A stretch of DNA of 33,611 nt from assembly GCA_018657475.1 (NCBI GenBank), contig JABHXC010000019.1, positions 1 to 33,611 on the forward strand, in the 5' to 3' direction. Numbering within the stretch: position 1 is the first letter of the stretch; the number at the start of each line of letters is the position of its first letter. Of this stretch, positions 9,475-18,708 are shown piece by piece. This stretch comes from Candidatus Woesearchaeota archaeon. GTDB lineage: Archaea > Nanobdellota > Nanobdellia > Woesearchaeales > GW2011-AR9. The position numbers were made by a program, and so were the translations under genes. The notes under the pieces are model-generated. The model had not been told where the DNA came from, made no database searches, and was given only the letters and a program-made list of their open reading frames with translations.

Positions 9475-10557
9475 CTCTAAAATATCACCCTCTTTTAAAA
9501 CATGTTTCATCATTAATCTTTGTCCAGGAAATTTTGCACTTTCCCCCCATACGCGAGAAAATTTAAACCGTTTAACAAAATCTTTGTGAGTTTTTCTACA
9601 AACATCACCTACCGTAGAACCTTTTTGAATAATCATTGGTTCAATCATATCAGCCTCTTTACGTGGTTCTTTCATGTAAACTCGCATAAAATCTAACTTT
9701 TGAAAAATAATTTCTCTTAATTTAGAAATACCCTTATCTAATTCGGCAGAAACGGCTATGTCTCCATTAACTAGTTTCATTACTTTTTTAAGTTCTCTTT
9801 TACTAACTAAATCTGCTTTGGTAACACATGTTAGTGCAGGCAAATATTTTCTTCCAGTTTCAATACAATCAATGAAATCATCAATATCAATTTTACTTCT
9901 TATCAAAACTTCTGCGTTAACCAGTTTAAATTCCCGCATAATTTTTTTAAGTGTATCATCATCAACATTTAATTTAACGGTTTTACCAATTTGAATCCCG
10001 CCTTTGGATTTTTTCTTAATGTACACTTCTGGTTTCTTTTTATTTAATCTAATTCTTGACTCCCAAACTTCTCTAATAATGGCAGGATAATGTTGTGGTG
10101 CCGTTGCATCAACAACAATTAAAACCAAATCTGCATTTTGAATAACTGCTAGTACTTCTCTTCCTCTTCCTTTTCCAGAAGCTGCACCTGAAACTATTCC
10201 AGGTACGTCAAGAATTTGAATTTTTGCTTGTTTATAATTCATAACTCCTGGAACAACAGAGAGTGTAGTGAATGCATAAGCTCCAACTTCAGATTTAGCA
10301 GAAGTTAATTTGTTTAATAATGTTGACTTACCTGCAGAAGGAAATCCTAACAATAGTGCAGTTCCATCCCCGGATTTTCTTACAGAATAACCATGGTCAG
10401 ATCTTCCAGTTTTTTTTGCAGAACGATTTTCTTGTTGACCTTTTAGCTTAGCAATTTTTGCTTTAACAATTCCAATATGTGCTTGCGTTGCTTTGTTATA
10501 TTTGGTTTTCTTTATCTCGTCCTGTAATTCTTTAATTTTTGCTGAATAATCAACCAT
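9460..10557 (-). CDS. DRG/Rbg-family (Obg-like) GTPase with C-terminal TGS domain
   Basis: GFPSAGKSTLLNKLTSAKSEVGAYAFTTLSVVPGVMNYKQAKIQILDVPGI; C-terminal FSRVWGESAKFPGQRLMMKHVLKEGDILELHIR. Confidence 0.95.
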   Translation of the reverse strand: MVDYSAKIKELQDEIKKTKYNKATQAHIGIVKAKIAKLKGQQENRSAKKTGRSDHGYSVRKSGDGTALLLGFPSAGKSTLLNKLTSAKSEVGAYAFTTLSVVPGVMNYKQAKIQILDVPGIVSGAASGKGRGREVLAVIQNADLVLIVVDATAPQHYPAIIREVWESRIRLNKKKPEVYIKKKSKGGIQIGKTVKLNVDDDTLKKIMREFKLVNAEVLIRSKIDIDDFIDCIETGRKYLPALTCVTKADLVSKRELKKVMKLVNGDIAVSAELDKGISKLREIIFQKLDFMRVYMKEPRKEADMIEPMIIQKGSTVGDVCRKTHKDFVKRFKFSRVWGESAKFPGQRLMMKHVLKEGDILELHIR

Positions 10558-10655
10558 AATGCTTTCTCGTTCTTACCCTTCTTTAATCTTTTCCTGTAGA
10601 ACAACAAAACAACCCTTTTCGCAATGTTTATAAACCGTTTCTCATAAAAAAAGGT

Positions 10656-11201
10656 ATGGTTAATACTACTTTAGCGCAAGGGGTTGAGACTGCACAAAAT
10701 CTCACTGCCAACATTGCGGTAGGTATTGTTATCCTTTTTATCGGTTTTGCAATTGGTGTTCTTGCAAAAAAATTTCTTTTAAGAATATTTAAAGAGATTG
10801 AACTTAATAAATGGTCAAAGAAACTAAATATTAATTTTAATCTTGAGAGAGGAGTAAGTTCATTAATTTCTGTAATAATTTACTTAATCACAATCATTTT
10901 GTTTTTGAACCATCTTGGTGTAACTTCTATAGTTTTGTGGGTAGTTATAGGGGCAACTTTACTGTTAGCCATTTTAACATTTTTAGTTGGAGTTAGAGAT
11001 CTTATTCCAAATTTATTGGCATACTTTATTTTAAAAAGAAAGAAACATGTTAAAGTAGGCAAAGTAGTAAAAATAAGAGAAATTTCAGGAACTGTTGAAA
11101 GAGTTGGTTACTTAGAAACAGAGATTAAAACTGAACAGAAAGACACATTGTATGTGCCAAATTCTCTTTTCTTAAGAAATAAGTTATGGATAAAACGTTA
11201 A
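10656..11201 (+). CDS. small MscS-like mechanosensitive channel/membrane protein
   Basis: N-terminal TMs then short beta domain VKVGKVVKIREISGTVERVGYLETEIKTEQKDTLYVPNSLFLRNKLWIKR. Confidence 0.72.
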   Translation: MVNTTLAQGVETAQNLTANIAVGIVILFIGFAIGVLAKKFLLRIFKEIELNKWSKKLNINFNLERGVSSLISVIIYLITIILFLNHLGVTSIVLWVVIGATLLLAILTFLVGVRDLIPNLLAYFILKRKKHVKVGKVVKIREISGTVERVGYLETEIKTEQKDTLYVPNSLFLRNKLWIKR

Positions 11202-11449
11202 TTAGAATTACTTTCAAGCATACTTACAACTTCCCACACTTGTGTTCTGTGATAAGAAGATATATCTGAAGAACCAACATCTTCAAGAATGGAAACTGCT
11301 TTTTCAACTGCTAGTAATGAATTATTTTGTAATAATGATATTACTTCATTTGCACTTTCTTTAAATCGTTTATTAATACCAGATTCTTCTTTCATCTCTT
11401 CAAGAAAAGTAATCACTTCTTGTCTATTGCTCATTTTTTTCTTGTGCAA
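11198..11449 (-). CDS. UPF0147 family protein
   Basis: VITFLEEMKEESGINKRFKESANEVISLLQ...AVSILEDVGSSDISSYHRTQVWEVVSMLES; next to prefoldin beta. Start may be the internal Met (MSNRQEV). Confidence 0.78.
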   Translation of the reverse strand: MHKKKMSNRQEVITFLEEMKEESGINKRFKESANEVISLLQNNSLLAVEKAVSILEDVGSSDISSYHRTQVWEVVSMLESNSN

Positions 11450-11747
11450 CAGCTACTGCCTGTTTTTGTAATTCTTCAATTTGCTCTTGCAATTTTTGTT
11501 CTTGTATTTTAAAATTTTTCAAACGCAATTCAGATTTTTCTTTTTGTTCAGAAACATTTTTTTTTGCTTTATCTGTTGGCGTTGCAATCATTAATTTTCC
11601 AACAATCCTATATGCTTTATCGGTTGTTTCTAATTCATTAAGTGCAGAATTTAATTCAACAATTTCTGTTTGTAAAAATTGACGTCTTTCTTGTATATGT
11701 TGCAAATTATGCTGTGCAAGTTGTAATTGACGAATATGGTCACTCAT
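11424..11747 (-). CDS. pfdB: prefoldin beta subunit
   Basis: Coiled-coil/beta/coiled-coil protein, LQLAQHNLQHIQERRQFLQTEIVELNSALNELETTDKAYRIVGKLMI; follows rpl37ae-rpoP. Confidence 0.9.
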   Translation of the reverse strand: MSDHIRQLQLAQHNLQHIQERRQFLQTEIVELNSALNELETTDKAYRIVGKLMIATPTDKAKKNVSEQKEKSELRLKNFKIQEQKLQEQIEELQKQAVAVAQEKNEQ

Positions 11748-11878
11748 CGTGCTTTAACTTTGTTTACCGTTCTTCGGTCTTTAAAGAGAATTTTTCCACC
11801 ACAATACGGGCACCGTACTCTAGTTCGTGTATATTCTTCATCAACTTTCTTTCCACAGTCAAAACAAATGTAATACAT
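11744..11878 (-). CDS. rpoP: DNA-directed RNA polymerase subunit P (Rpo12), 44 aa; absent from supplied ORF track
   Basis: Hand translation of minus strand: MYYICFDCGKKVDEEYTRTRVRCPYCGGKILFKDRRTVNKVKAR*; two CxxC pairs intact; TGA overlaps ATG of prefoldin beta. Confidence 0.93.
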   Translation of the reverse strand: MYYICFDCGKKVDEEYTRTRVRCPYCGGKILFKDRRTVNKVKAR

Positions 11879-11889
11879 ATTTCTTATCC

Positions 11890-12084
11890 TCACTTCGGTG
11901 TGTACGCTTTTCCAGCAAATTTAACACCGGTTTTTTTACAGATCCAAATACCTGCTGCCACTCGTTTCACACTCATTTTGTTACAGAAAGGACTTTTATG
12001 TTTTGCCCGTTGCTGTTTTTCAATCTGTCCAAATTTCTTTTTAGGCTTTCTTCCGTATCTTGCTCCAAATCGTTTTGTTGGCAT
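11890..12084 (-). CDS. rpl37ae: 50S ribosomal protein L37Ae (eL43), two zinc-ligand Cys replaced
   Basis: MPTKRFGARYGRKPKKKFGQIEKQQRAKHKSPFCNKMSVKRVAAGIWICKKTGVKFAGKAYTPK. Confidence 0.92.
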   Translation of the reverse strand: MPTKRFGARYGRKPKKKFGQIEKQQRAKHKSPFCNKMSVKRVAAGIWICKKTGVKFAGKAYTPK

Positions 12085-12113
12085 ATTTTTTTCCTCGTAA
12101 TTGTAAAATCAAT

Positions 12114-12187
12114 GGGGCCGCCCGGATTTGAACCGGGGTCCAAGCGTCCCAAACGCTCAATGCTAGGCCAGGCTACACTACGGCCCC
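12114..12187 (-). tRNA. tRNA-Pro (anticodon UGG), 74 nt, no encoded CCA
   Basis: GGGGCCG-TA-GTGT-AGCCTGGCCTA-GCAT-T-GAGCG-TTTGGGA-CGCTT-GGAC-CCCGG-TTCAAAT-CCGGG-CGGCCCC folds as a full cloverleaf. Confidence 0.95.
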
Positions 12188-12336
12188 GTAGTGTGTTTAT
12201 AAAGTTTCTGCCTAAATTCCCCAAAATTAAATCCTTTTAAAAGGTTTATGGTTACACTATAGACAAATCAGCTTTTTTGACGATTTATTCTACTTATAAG
12301 CAATATTTATAAGTCTTTGAGAGTTTATATCTTTCT

Positions 12337-13251
12337 ATGAAAAAAGAAGATGTAGAAAAACACGTTAATAGTGCTGTTAAATGGGCTGCAACCGAGCATT
12401 ATTATTTTAAAGAGTTATTTGACGATTTAAACAAATTAAAAGCTGCACTAGCTGTAGGAAAAGAAAATGAAGCAGTACGGGATATTAAAGAAGCATTAGG
12501 CGATTTCAGATATATTAGCCGGGCTGAAACACGTTTACAGAGTCAAGAGCAGCATGTTGAACAGTTTATTGAGAAGTTATTAGATCACGAAGCTAAAATT
12601 GATGGGAAAATAAGTGTTCGTACGATGCAGCACTTGCTGCAGAGACTGCATGAAGAGGCTGCTCAATTGATTGCTGATTCTTCCAGATATGAAGGGAAAA
12701 TAAAAGAGTTATTAACACATTTACATGATGAAATAAAAGATCATGAATTTGAGCAAGCTCAGCAAGTGTTACAACAAGTAGAAGAATTAATTACTGATGC
12801 TGAAAAATGGTTAGCAGCGCTTCTAATTGACATTAAAAGAGCAAAGAAGATTATTGTAGATTCTAATTTTGATAAAGAAATCAAGAGAGAAGATCTTGGT
12901 TTAGAAGACTTTAGTAATCCTCAAACACGAGCAGCTATAAAAGCATTAGCAATAAATTATGGTGTAACGGTGGGATCTGTCAATGAGCAAGGTTTTTCAG
13001 CTAGTTTTGGTAAACATGGGGCCACAATATCACTTAATGTTCGCAATGGTCGTTTTGGAATCACTTGTACAAGACTAGAATCTAATAGTTCATTTCATCG
13101 TAATATTAATGCAGGATATTCAATTTTAAAGAGGTATAGTTATCCTTCTTTCAAAGCTTACTTCATTCGTTTCTTAGAAGTTCTACAAGAAGCTGTTGAA
13201 ATGCGGTCAAGAAAAGATATTCACAAGAGACTACTAGAAGAAAAATTATAG
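12337..13251 (+). CDS. hypothetical coiled-coil protein, 304 aa
   Basis: Heptad-rich charged helices in residues 1-170, distinct C-terminal domain; TATA-like tttataag about 26 nt upstream. Confidence 0.7.
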   Translation: MKKEDVEKHVNSAVKWAATEHYYFKELFDDLNKLKAALAVGKENEAVRDIKEALGDFRYISRAETRLQSQEQHVEQFIEKLLDHEAKIDGKISVRTMQHLLQRLHEEAAQLIADSSRYEGKIKELLTHLHDEIKDHEFEQAQQVLQQVEELITDAEKWLAALLIDIKRAKKIIVDSNFDKEIKREDLGLEDFSNPQTRAAIKALAINYGVTVGSVNEQGFSASFGKHGATISLNVRNGRFGITCTRLESNSSFHRNINAGYSILKRYSYPSFKAYFIRFLEVLQEAVEMRSRKDIHKRLLEEKL

Positions 13252-13259
13252 ATTTTACC

Positions 13260-14294
13260 TCACAAACTGATCAATTTTTTACTACTTTTAGTCAATATTT
13301 TAGTTTTCCCATCAAAAACAAGAGTATCTTCAATTCTTAACCCATATTTTCCAGGGAAATATACTCCTGGTTCAATGGTAAAAACATGACCTCTTTCAAT
13401 TTTTTCTTTACTTCCCCCACCAACTCTTGGAGATTCATGAACATCAATTCCAATACCATGTCCTAAAGCGTGAGTAAACTGTTTATCATACTTTCCAAGA
13501 ATTTTCCTAGATACAGAATCTAATTCTCCATAAGTGACTCCTTTGCTAGCAGTTTCAATAGCGCTTTCCTGAGCTTTTAATAACAACCCATACATTTCTC
13601 TCTCTGCTTTAGTAGGTTTTCCTAAAAATACCATTCTAGTCATGTCTGCGTTATAATTTTTGTATGAAGCTCCAAAATCCATTAACAAAAATCCTCTTTT
13701 TAATGGAGTTAAGCTAACTTTATGATGTGGCACTGCGGCATTCTTGCCCATAGCTACTATTGTGGGAAAACCAACACCGCCTCCTTGGCTTTTAATAGAA
13801 TCTTCTAAGAACAATGCTACATCTTGTTCCGTTTTAAACTTTCGTCTATTAAATTTCTTAACGAAAGATGAAAAAGCATTATCTGTAATTGTGCAAGCTT
13901 TTGCAATTTTATTAATTTCAGCCGAAGTTTTAGTAGTCCTTAATACCGTAACATCTTTACTTATATCAACAAATCTTGCTTTAGGAAATAATTTTTTCAA
14001 ACCTTCATATGTTGCAACAGTTAGTTTATCTTTGTTTACTCCTAAACTAATAGCCCTATTGTGACTAATTTTCTTTTGCCATCCTAGTTTAAAATGACGA
14101 ATAGTTACACCTTTGATCGGTTTTGCTTTATCTAATGCAGAAACATAAACAACAGCACTTCTTTGAGTAACCAACAATATTGCAGGATCAAAAGCCTGCT
14201 GAGTAAAGTAAGTAATATTTGGATCAGGAGAAGATAACCATACTAAGTCAATTTTCTTTTTTCTGAGTATGCTTCTAAATTCAATAAGTTTCAT
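13260..14294 (-). CDS. M24 family metallopeptidase (Xaa-Pro dipeptidase-like)
   Basis: FLLMDFGASYKNYNADMTRMVFLG, THALGHGIGIDVHESPRVG, FTIEPGVYFPGKYGLRIEDT. Confidence 0.94.
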   Translation of the reverse strand: MKLIEFRSILRKKKIDLVWLSSPDPNITYFTQQAFDPAILLVTQRSAVVYVSALDKAKPIKGVTIRHFKLGWQKKISHNRAISLGVNKDKLTVATYEGLKKLFPKARFVDISKDVTVLRTTKTSAEINKIAKACTITDNAFSSFVKKFNRRKFKTEQDVALFLEDSIKSQGGGVGFPTIVAMGKNAAVPHHKVSLTPLKRGFLLMDFGASYKNYNADMTRMVFLGKPTKAEREMYGLLLKAQESAIETASKGVTYGELDSVSRKILGKYDKQFTHALGHGIGIDVHESPRVGGGSKEKIERGHVFTIEPGVYFPGKYGLRIEDTLVFDGKTKILTKSSKKLISL

Positions 14295-14373
14295 TATAAT
14301 AAAGAAATAAATTTTACCTAATAAAGCTTCCTTCTCCCAGAATGCTTATAAACCTTAAAAATAAGCTTATTCT

Positions 14374-15576
14374 ATGCAAAAAATCATACTTCCTAATGGC
14401 TTAACAGTAATTTATGAGCGGCAGCAAGGTAATGCGGCTATAATTCAACTAATGGTAAAAGTTGGAAGTAACCACGAATCTCCAAAAGAGAGAGGCATTT
14501 CCCATTTGCTAGAACATCTTCTGTTTGAAGGCACTAAAAAACGACCAGACAATCAAATTATATCAAATGAAATTGAAAAGTTAGGTGGAGATTTTAATGC
14601 TTACACTACCAATGAACGAACTAGCTATTATGTTAAGGTATTAAAAAAACATACACCAAAAGCAATGGACATTCTTCAAGACATTTTTCAAAATTCTCTG
14701 TTTAAACCAGAACATATTGCAAAAGAAAAAACTATTGTGCTAAAAGAGACAGATTTAGTAAATGATGAACCTAGTTATTATCAGTGGTTATTATTTCAAA
14801 AAACAATGTTTAAATCTCATCCTGCAGGTTATCCGACTTATGGTGATAAGAAAGTTGTTAAAAATTTGTCAAGAGAAGAAATTTTAGCTTATTTTAATAA
14901 TTGGTATATTCCTAAAAATATGGTGTTATGTATTGTGGGCGATATACCAAATTGGAAATCATTAGCCCAGAAATATTTTACTTTTTCTCCAGGGAAATCA
15001 ATCCAACAACCAAAATGGAAAGAACCAGTAAAACGAAAAGCTGTACTAAAAACAGAAAAAAGAAAGACTGTAAACACTTATTTGATTCAGGGATATTTAT
15101 CTGTTCCTCAAAACCATTCTGACGCATATGTGTTAGAAGTTATCCATGGCATTCTTGGAAGAGGCCAGAGTGGCAGAATGTTTACTGAGATAAGAGGAAA
15201 ACGTGCTCTTGCTTACGATGTTGGAACACAACACGTTGCTGAAAGGACGTTTGGTTATTTTGCGGTGTATGCAACTATTGCCAAAAATAATTTATCGTTA
15301 GTAAGAAAACTGATGAATAAAGAGTTAACAAAGTTACAGGAAGTCACGCTGCAAGATGTGAAAGAATCTCAAACATTTTTGGAAGGTAATTATCTTCTTG
15401 AGTTAGAAGATGGGCAAAAACGTGCAGACCAATTATTATTCTGGGAACAAATTAAAGAAGCAAATTTATTGAATAATTATGTTAAAAAAGTGAAGAAAGT
15501 TACTCCAGCAGATGTAAAGAGAATTGCAAAGAAATATTTTAAAAATCCAACAACAATAGTTGTTGCTGGGAAATGA
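14374..15576 (+). CDS. M16 family (pitrilysin-type) zinc peptidase
   Basis: Inverted zinc motif HLLEHLLFEGT, GGDFNAYTTNERTSYYVKVLKKH, GQSGRMFTEIRGKRALAYDVG. Confidence 0.94.
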   Translation: MQKIILPNGLTVIYERQQGNAAIIQLMVKVGSNHESPKERGISHLLEHLLFEGTKKRPDNQIISNEIEKLGGDFNAYTTNERTSYYVKVLKKHTPKAMDILQDIFQNSLFKPEHIAKEKTIVLKETDLVNDEPSYYQWLLFQKTMFKSHPAGYPTYGDKKVVKNLSREEILAYFNNWYIPKNMVLCIVGDIPNWKSLAQKYFTFSPGKSIQQPKWKEPVKRKAVLKTEKRKTVNTYLIQGYLSVPQNHSDAYVLEVIHGILGRGQSGRMFTEIRGKRALAYDVGTQHVAERTFGYFAVYATIAKNNLSLVRKLMNKELTKLQEVTLQDVKESQTFLEGNYLLELEDGQKRADQLLFWEQIKEANLLNNYVKKVKKVTPADVKRIAKKYFKNPTTIVVAGK

Positions 15577-16659
15577 TCACCGAGTAACTTTAAATGATTC
15601 CACTTGTTCTTTTAATTTTCTAGCTTTAGAATTTTTCTTAAAATATTCTCTAACCGGTTCTAACAGTTCATTGATATATTTTGCAGTTGCTGTTTTCAAA
15701 TCTGCAGGATGTACCTCTCCTTTAACAAAAGAGTTCTCTAAATCTGAATAAGAATTAAATGTGACATCTCCTCCAAACTTTTCTGGACGTTCAATTACAA
15801 ATGTATCAACTTTCTCAAAAACAATATATTTACAATATTCCAAGATTGGATTGTCATTAGCTTGTTTTTCTGGACAATATGCTTTTCTTAATTTTCTAAC
15901 AACATCTTCATTAGAATCGGTCATAAAGATAGCAGAATTTGGGTTAGATTTCGACATCTTCATAGCAATTGCCCTTTCAACTGTTGCATCTCCTTTTGGT
16001 GGTTCTCCTAGCCCCATCAACATATGATGGTGTACTGCAATAGGTTTCCAGAATCCTAGTTTTGGCCCTAACTCACGAGCTAGAACATTTACTTTACGTT
16101 GATCCATACCTAATTGACAAATGTCTGCTTTCAAATAGAAAATGTCTGCAGTTTGCATACAAGGGTAAAATATTTGTGATGCGTATAGTGTGTCTTTATC
16201 GGATCTTCCCATAATTTGTGTGGTTCTTAATATACGTTTTAATGTGCTTTGTCTTGCAACGCCCATCACGGTTTTCCAATAATCTTTATCTCCCATTGCT
16301 TCAGATGCCCAAACAAACTCAACGTTCTTTAAGTCCATTCCTGAGGCTTTCCAAACTTCAATAAAATACTTTCCAACAATTTTTATTTTGTCTAAATCTC
16401 CACCAAGTTTGTTATTTGCCCAGGCGTGCCAGTCTGCCACCCACATTTTAAAGTGTACACCTGCTTTGGCCATTTTGTTAACATTAATTGCTCTAACTAG
16501 ACCTTGGGCAATATGAATTCTTCCAGAAGGTTCAAACCCATCATATGCAATAATCTTTTTTTTATTTTTTAACAAGTCAAGAAGTTCTTCTTCCCCAATA
16601 ACTTCTTCCCCAACTTCTTTGATTAATGCTAATTTTTCTGCAGGTTTCATGATTTTCAA
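15577..16659 (-). CDS. tyrS: tyrosyl-tRNA synthetase, archaeal type
   Basis: YDGFEPSGRIHIAQGLVRAINVNKM, ADWHAWANNKLGGD, MKMSKSNPNSAIFMTD. Confidence 0.95.
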   Translation of the reverse strand: MKIMKPAEKLALIKEVGEEVIGEEELLDLLKNKKKIIAYDGFEPSGRIHIAQGLVRAINVNKMAKAGVHFKMWVADWHAWANNKLGGDLDKIKIVGKYFIEVWKASGMDLKNVEFVWASEAMGDKDYWKTVMGVARQSTLKRILRTTQIMGRSDKDTLYASQIFYPCMQTADIFYLKADICQLGMDQRKVNVLARELGPKLGFWKPIAVHHHMLMGLGEPPKGDATVERAIAMKMSKSNPNSAIFMTDSNEDVVRKLRKAYCPEKQANDNPILEYCKYIVFEKVDTFVIERPEKFGGDVTFNSYSDLENSFVKGEVHPADLKTATAKYINELLEPVREYFKKNSKARKLKEQVESFKVTR

Positions 16660-16745
16660 GAAACAATGAGAACTATAAATAATTAACTATTAATAGAGTA
16701 AAATATAAAAACCACGCCATAGTTATAGGAACAGGGGGAAACTAT

Positions 16746-17369
16746 ATGACAAAAGTACTAATTTTTGATTTTTGGGGCACACTTGTTGATCAGGGAGTGC
16801 GAAGTCCGATTAAACAAGTCAAAAGACTTCTATACATAAAAGTTCCATTTTCAGAGTATGTTGTCAGAATGGAAAGAGCAATGATGACAGAAAAATTTTC
16901 ATTAGAGGAAGCTTTCAAGAATGTCTGTAAAGAATTTCAAATTCAACCAAATAATAGAATTATAGAAGAACTAATTGGGATGTGGAACAAGAATTGGATG
17001 CTTGCAAAGATATTTCCTGAGACTAAAGAAGTATTAGAAGAATTAAGCACCAAATATCAACTTGTTTTAGTTGCAAATACTGATGCATTTTCAGTAAAAA
17101 ATGTACTAGAAAAATATGATTTAGAAAAATATTTTACAAAATCTTTTTTTTCTCATGATATTCATATGATCAAGACGGATAAACCTTTTTTAAAACATGT
17201 TGTTGACGATCTTCAAGTTGCAGTTCAAGATTGTATTGTGATCGGAGATAGTGTTCATAGTGATATGGTAGCTGCTGAAAGAGTAGGAATGAAAAGTATC
17301 CTTGTTGATAGAAGAAACACTAGAGACTTCGCACCAAAAGTAGAAACCTTAAAGGAGTTAAAGTTATGA
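16746..17369 (+). CDS. HAD-superfamily hydrolase
   Basis: IFDFWGTLVDQG, LVLVANTDAF, DCIVIGDSVHSDMVAAERVGMKSILVDR. Confidence 0.88.
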   Translation: MTKVLIFDFWGTLVDQGVRSPIKQVKRLLYIKVPFSEYVVRMERAMMTEKFSLEEAFKNVCKEFQIQPNNRIIEELIGMWNKNWMLAKIFPETKEVLEELSTKYQLVLVANTDAFSVKNVLEKYDLEKYFTKSFFSHDIHMIKTDKPFLKHVVDDLQVAVQDCIVIGDSVHSDMVAAERVGMKSILVDRRNTRDFAPKVETLKELKL

Positions 17370-18256
17370 TAGATATTCAATTTCTTGGAACCGCTTGTAT
17401 GGCACCAACTAAAAATAGGAACCACTCAGCAACTTTATTGAAATTTAAAGGAATGCATATTTTGTTTGATTGTGGAGAAAACACTCAGAGACAAATGAAA
17501 ATAGCTGGGATTAAACCAGGGAAAACAACTCATTTGTTGATAACTCATTGGCATGGCGATCACGTTTTTGGTATTCCAGGGTTATTGAGTACTATGGGTG
17601 CAGAATCTCCTGACCAACATTTACAAATTTATGGTCCAAAAGGTACAAAAAAATATATGGAACATCTTCTAAAATCATTTTCAGGTCATGATATTGCTAA
17701 TTTTACAATTACTGAGGTAAATCAGGGAATAATCTTTGAGAATGAAGATTTTTTTATTGAAGCTCAGCCAATGAAACATTCTATTCCTTGTGTTGGCTAT
17801 GCGTTTCAGGAAAAAGACAGATTAAGAATTAATGTTGCAAAAGCTAAGAAACTAAATCTTACTGGTCCAGTTCTTGGCAAATTACAAAAAGGCAAAAATG
17901 TTACTGTTGATGGAAAAAAAATCCTTGCCAATGACTTAACTTATTCAGTTGAAGGCAAACGGATAGGTTATGTTGTTGATACTTTACTTTGTACTGGTGC
18001 AACAAAAATTGCACAAGATTGTGATTTATTAATTGCTGAAGGTACTCATCTTGATGAGATTAAAGAAAAAACTGAACGTGCAAAACATCTTACAGTAAAA
18101 CAAGCAGCATTATTAGCTTCAGAACATAATGTAAAAAAACTGGTGGTTACTCATTTGAGTCAAAGATATAAGTCAACTGATAGAATTGTTGAAGAAGCTC
18201 GAACTTATTTTGATAATTCTATTGTAGCTGAAGATTTTATGAGATTTAAATTATGA
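17366..18256 (+). CDS. rnz: ribonuclease Z
   Basis: LLITHWHGDHVFGIPGLLSTMG, LLIAEGTHLDE, KKLVVTHLSQRY; ATGA overlap with HAD gene. Confidence 0.94.
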   Translation: MIDIQFLGTACMAPTKNRNHSATLLKFKGMHILFDCGENTQRQMKIAGIKPGKTTHLLITHWHGDHVFGIPGLLSTMGAESPDQHLQIYGPKGTKKYMEHLLKSFSGHDIANFTITEVNQGIIFENEDFFIEAQPMKHSIPCVGYAFQEKDRLRINVAKAKKLNLTGPVLGKLQKGKNVTVDGKKILANDLTYSVEGKRIGYVVDTLLCTGATKIAQDCDLLIAEGTHLDEIKEKTERAKHLTVKQAALLASEHNVKKLVVTHLSQRYKSTDRIVEEARTYFDNSIVAEDFMRFKL

Positions 18257-18648
18257 ATCACAAAGCCAAAGGTACCCAGGGCGAACGTGTTTTAGTAAAA
18301 GCGTTTAATGAAGCAGGATGGTCATGCATTCGTGCAGCAGGCTCTGGTAGTTCTCCTTATCCTGCTCCAGATCTTCTTGCAGGTAATGCAATTAGGAGGG
18401 TCGCTATTGAGTGTAAAGTAACTGCAGCGAAAAAAAAATATTTATCAAAAGAAGAAATTTCACAACTTCAACAATTCTCACATCAGTTTGGAGCTGAAGC
18501 ATGGATAGGGATTAGATTTAGCCGACAACCTTGGTATTTTCTTCATCTGGAAGATTTAGAAGATACAGGTAAATCTTTAGCAGTGTCACAAAATATGGCT
18601 AAACTGAAAGGAATTTCTCTTTCAGAATTCTTTCACCTTACTGAGTAA
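18253..18648 (+). CDS. hjc: archaeal Holliday junction resolvase Hjc
   Basis: KGTQGERVLVKAFNEAGWSCIRAAGSGSSPYPAPDLLAGNAIRRVAIECKVT (PD-(D/E)XK pattern). Confidence 0.9.
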   Translation: MNHKAKGTQGERVLVKAFNEAGWSCIRAAGSGSSPYPAPDLLAGNAIRRVAIECKVTAAKKKYLSKEEISQLQQFSHQFGAEAWIGIRFSRQPWYFLHLEDLEDTGKSLAVSQNMAKLKGISLSEFFHLTE

Positions 18649-18708
18649 TTACAAAAAACGAAAGTTTTAAAAGCGTTATCACTCCCGGTAAATGCACCTC
18701 TACTCAAA

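Noticed and set aside
11642-12240. Plus-strand ORFs 11642..12100 and 11827..12240, minus ORF 11973..12224
   Set aside because: Run antisense or out of frame through prefoldin, rpoP, eL43 and the tRNA, which are well supported
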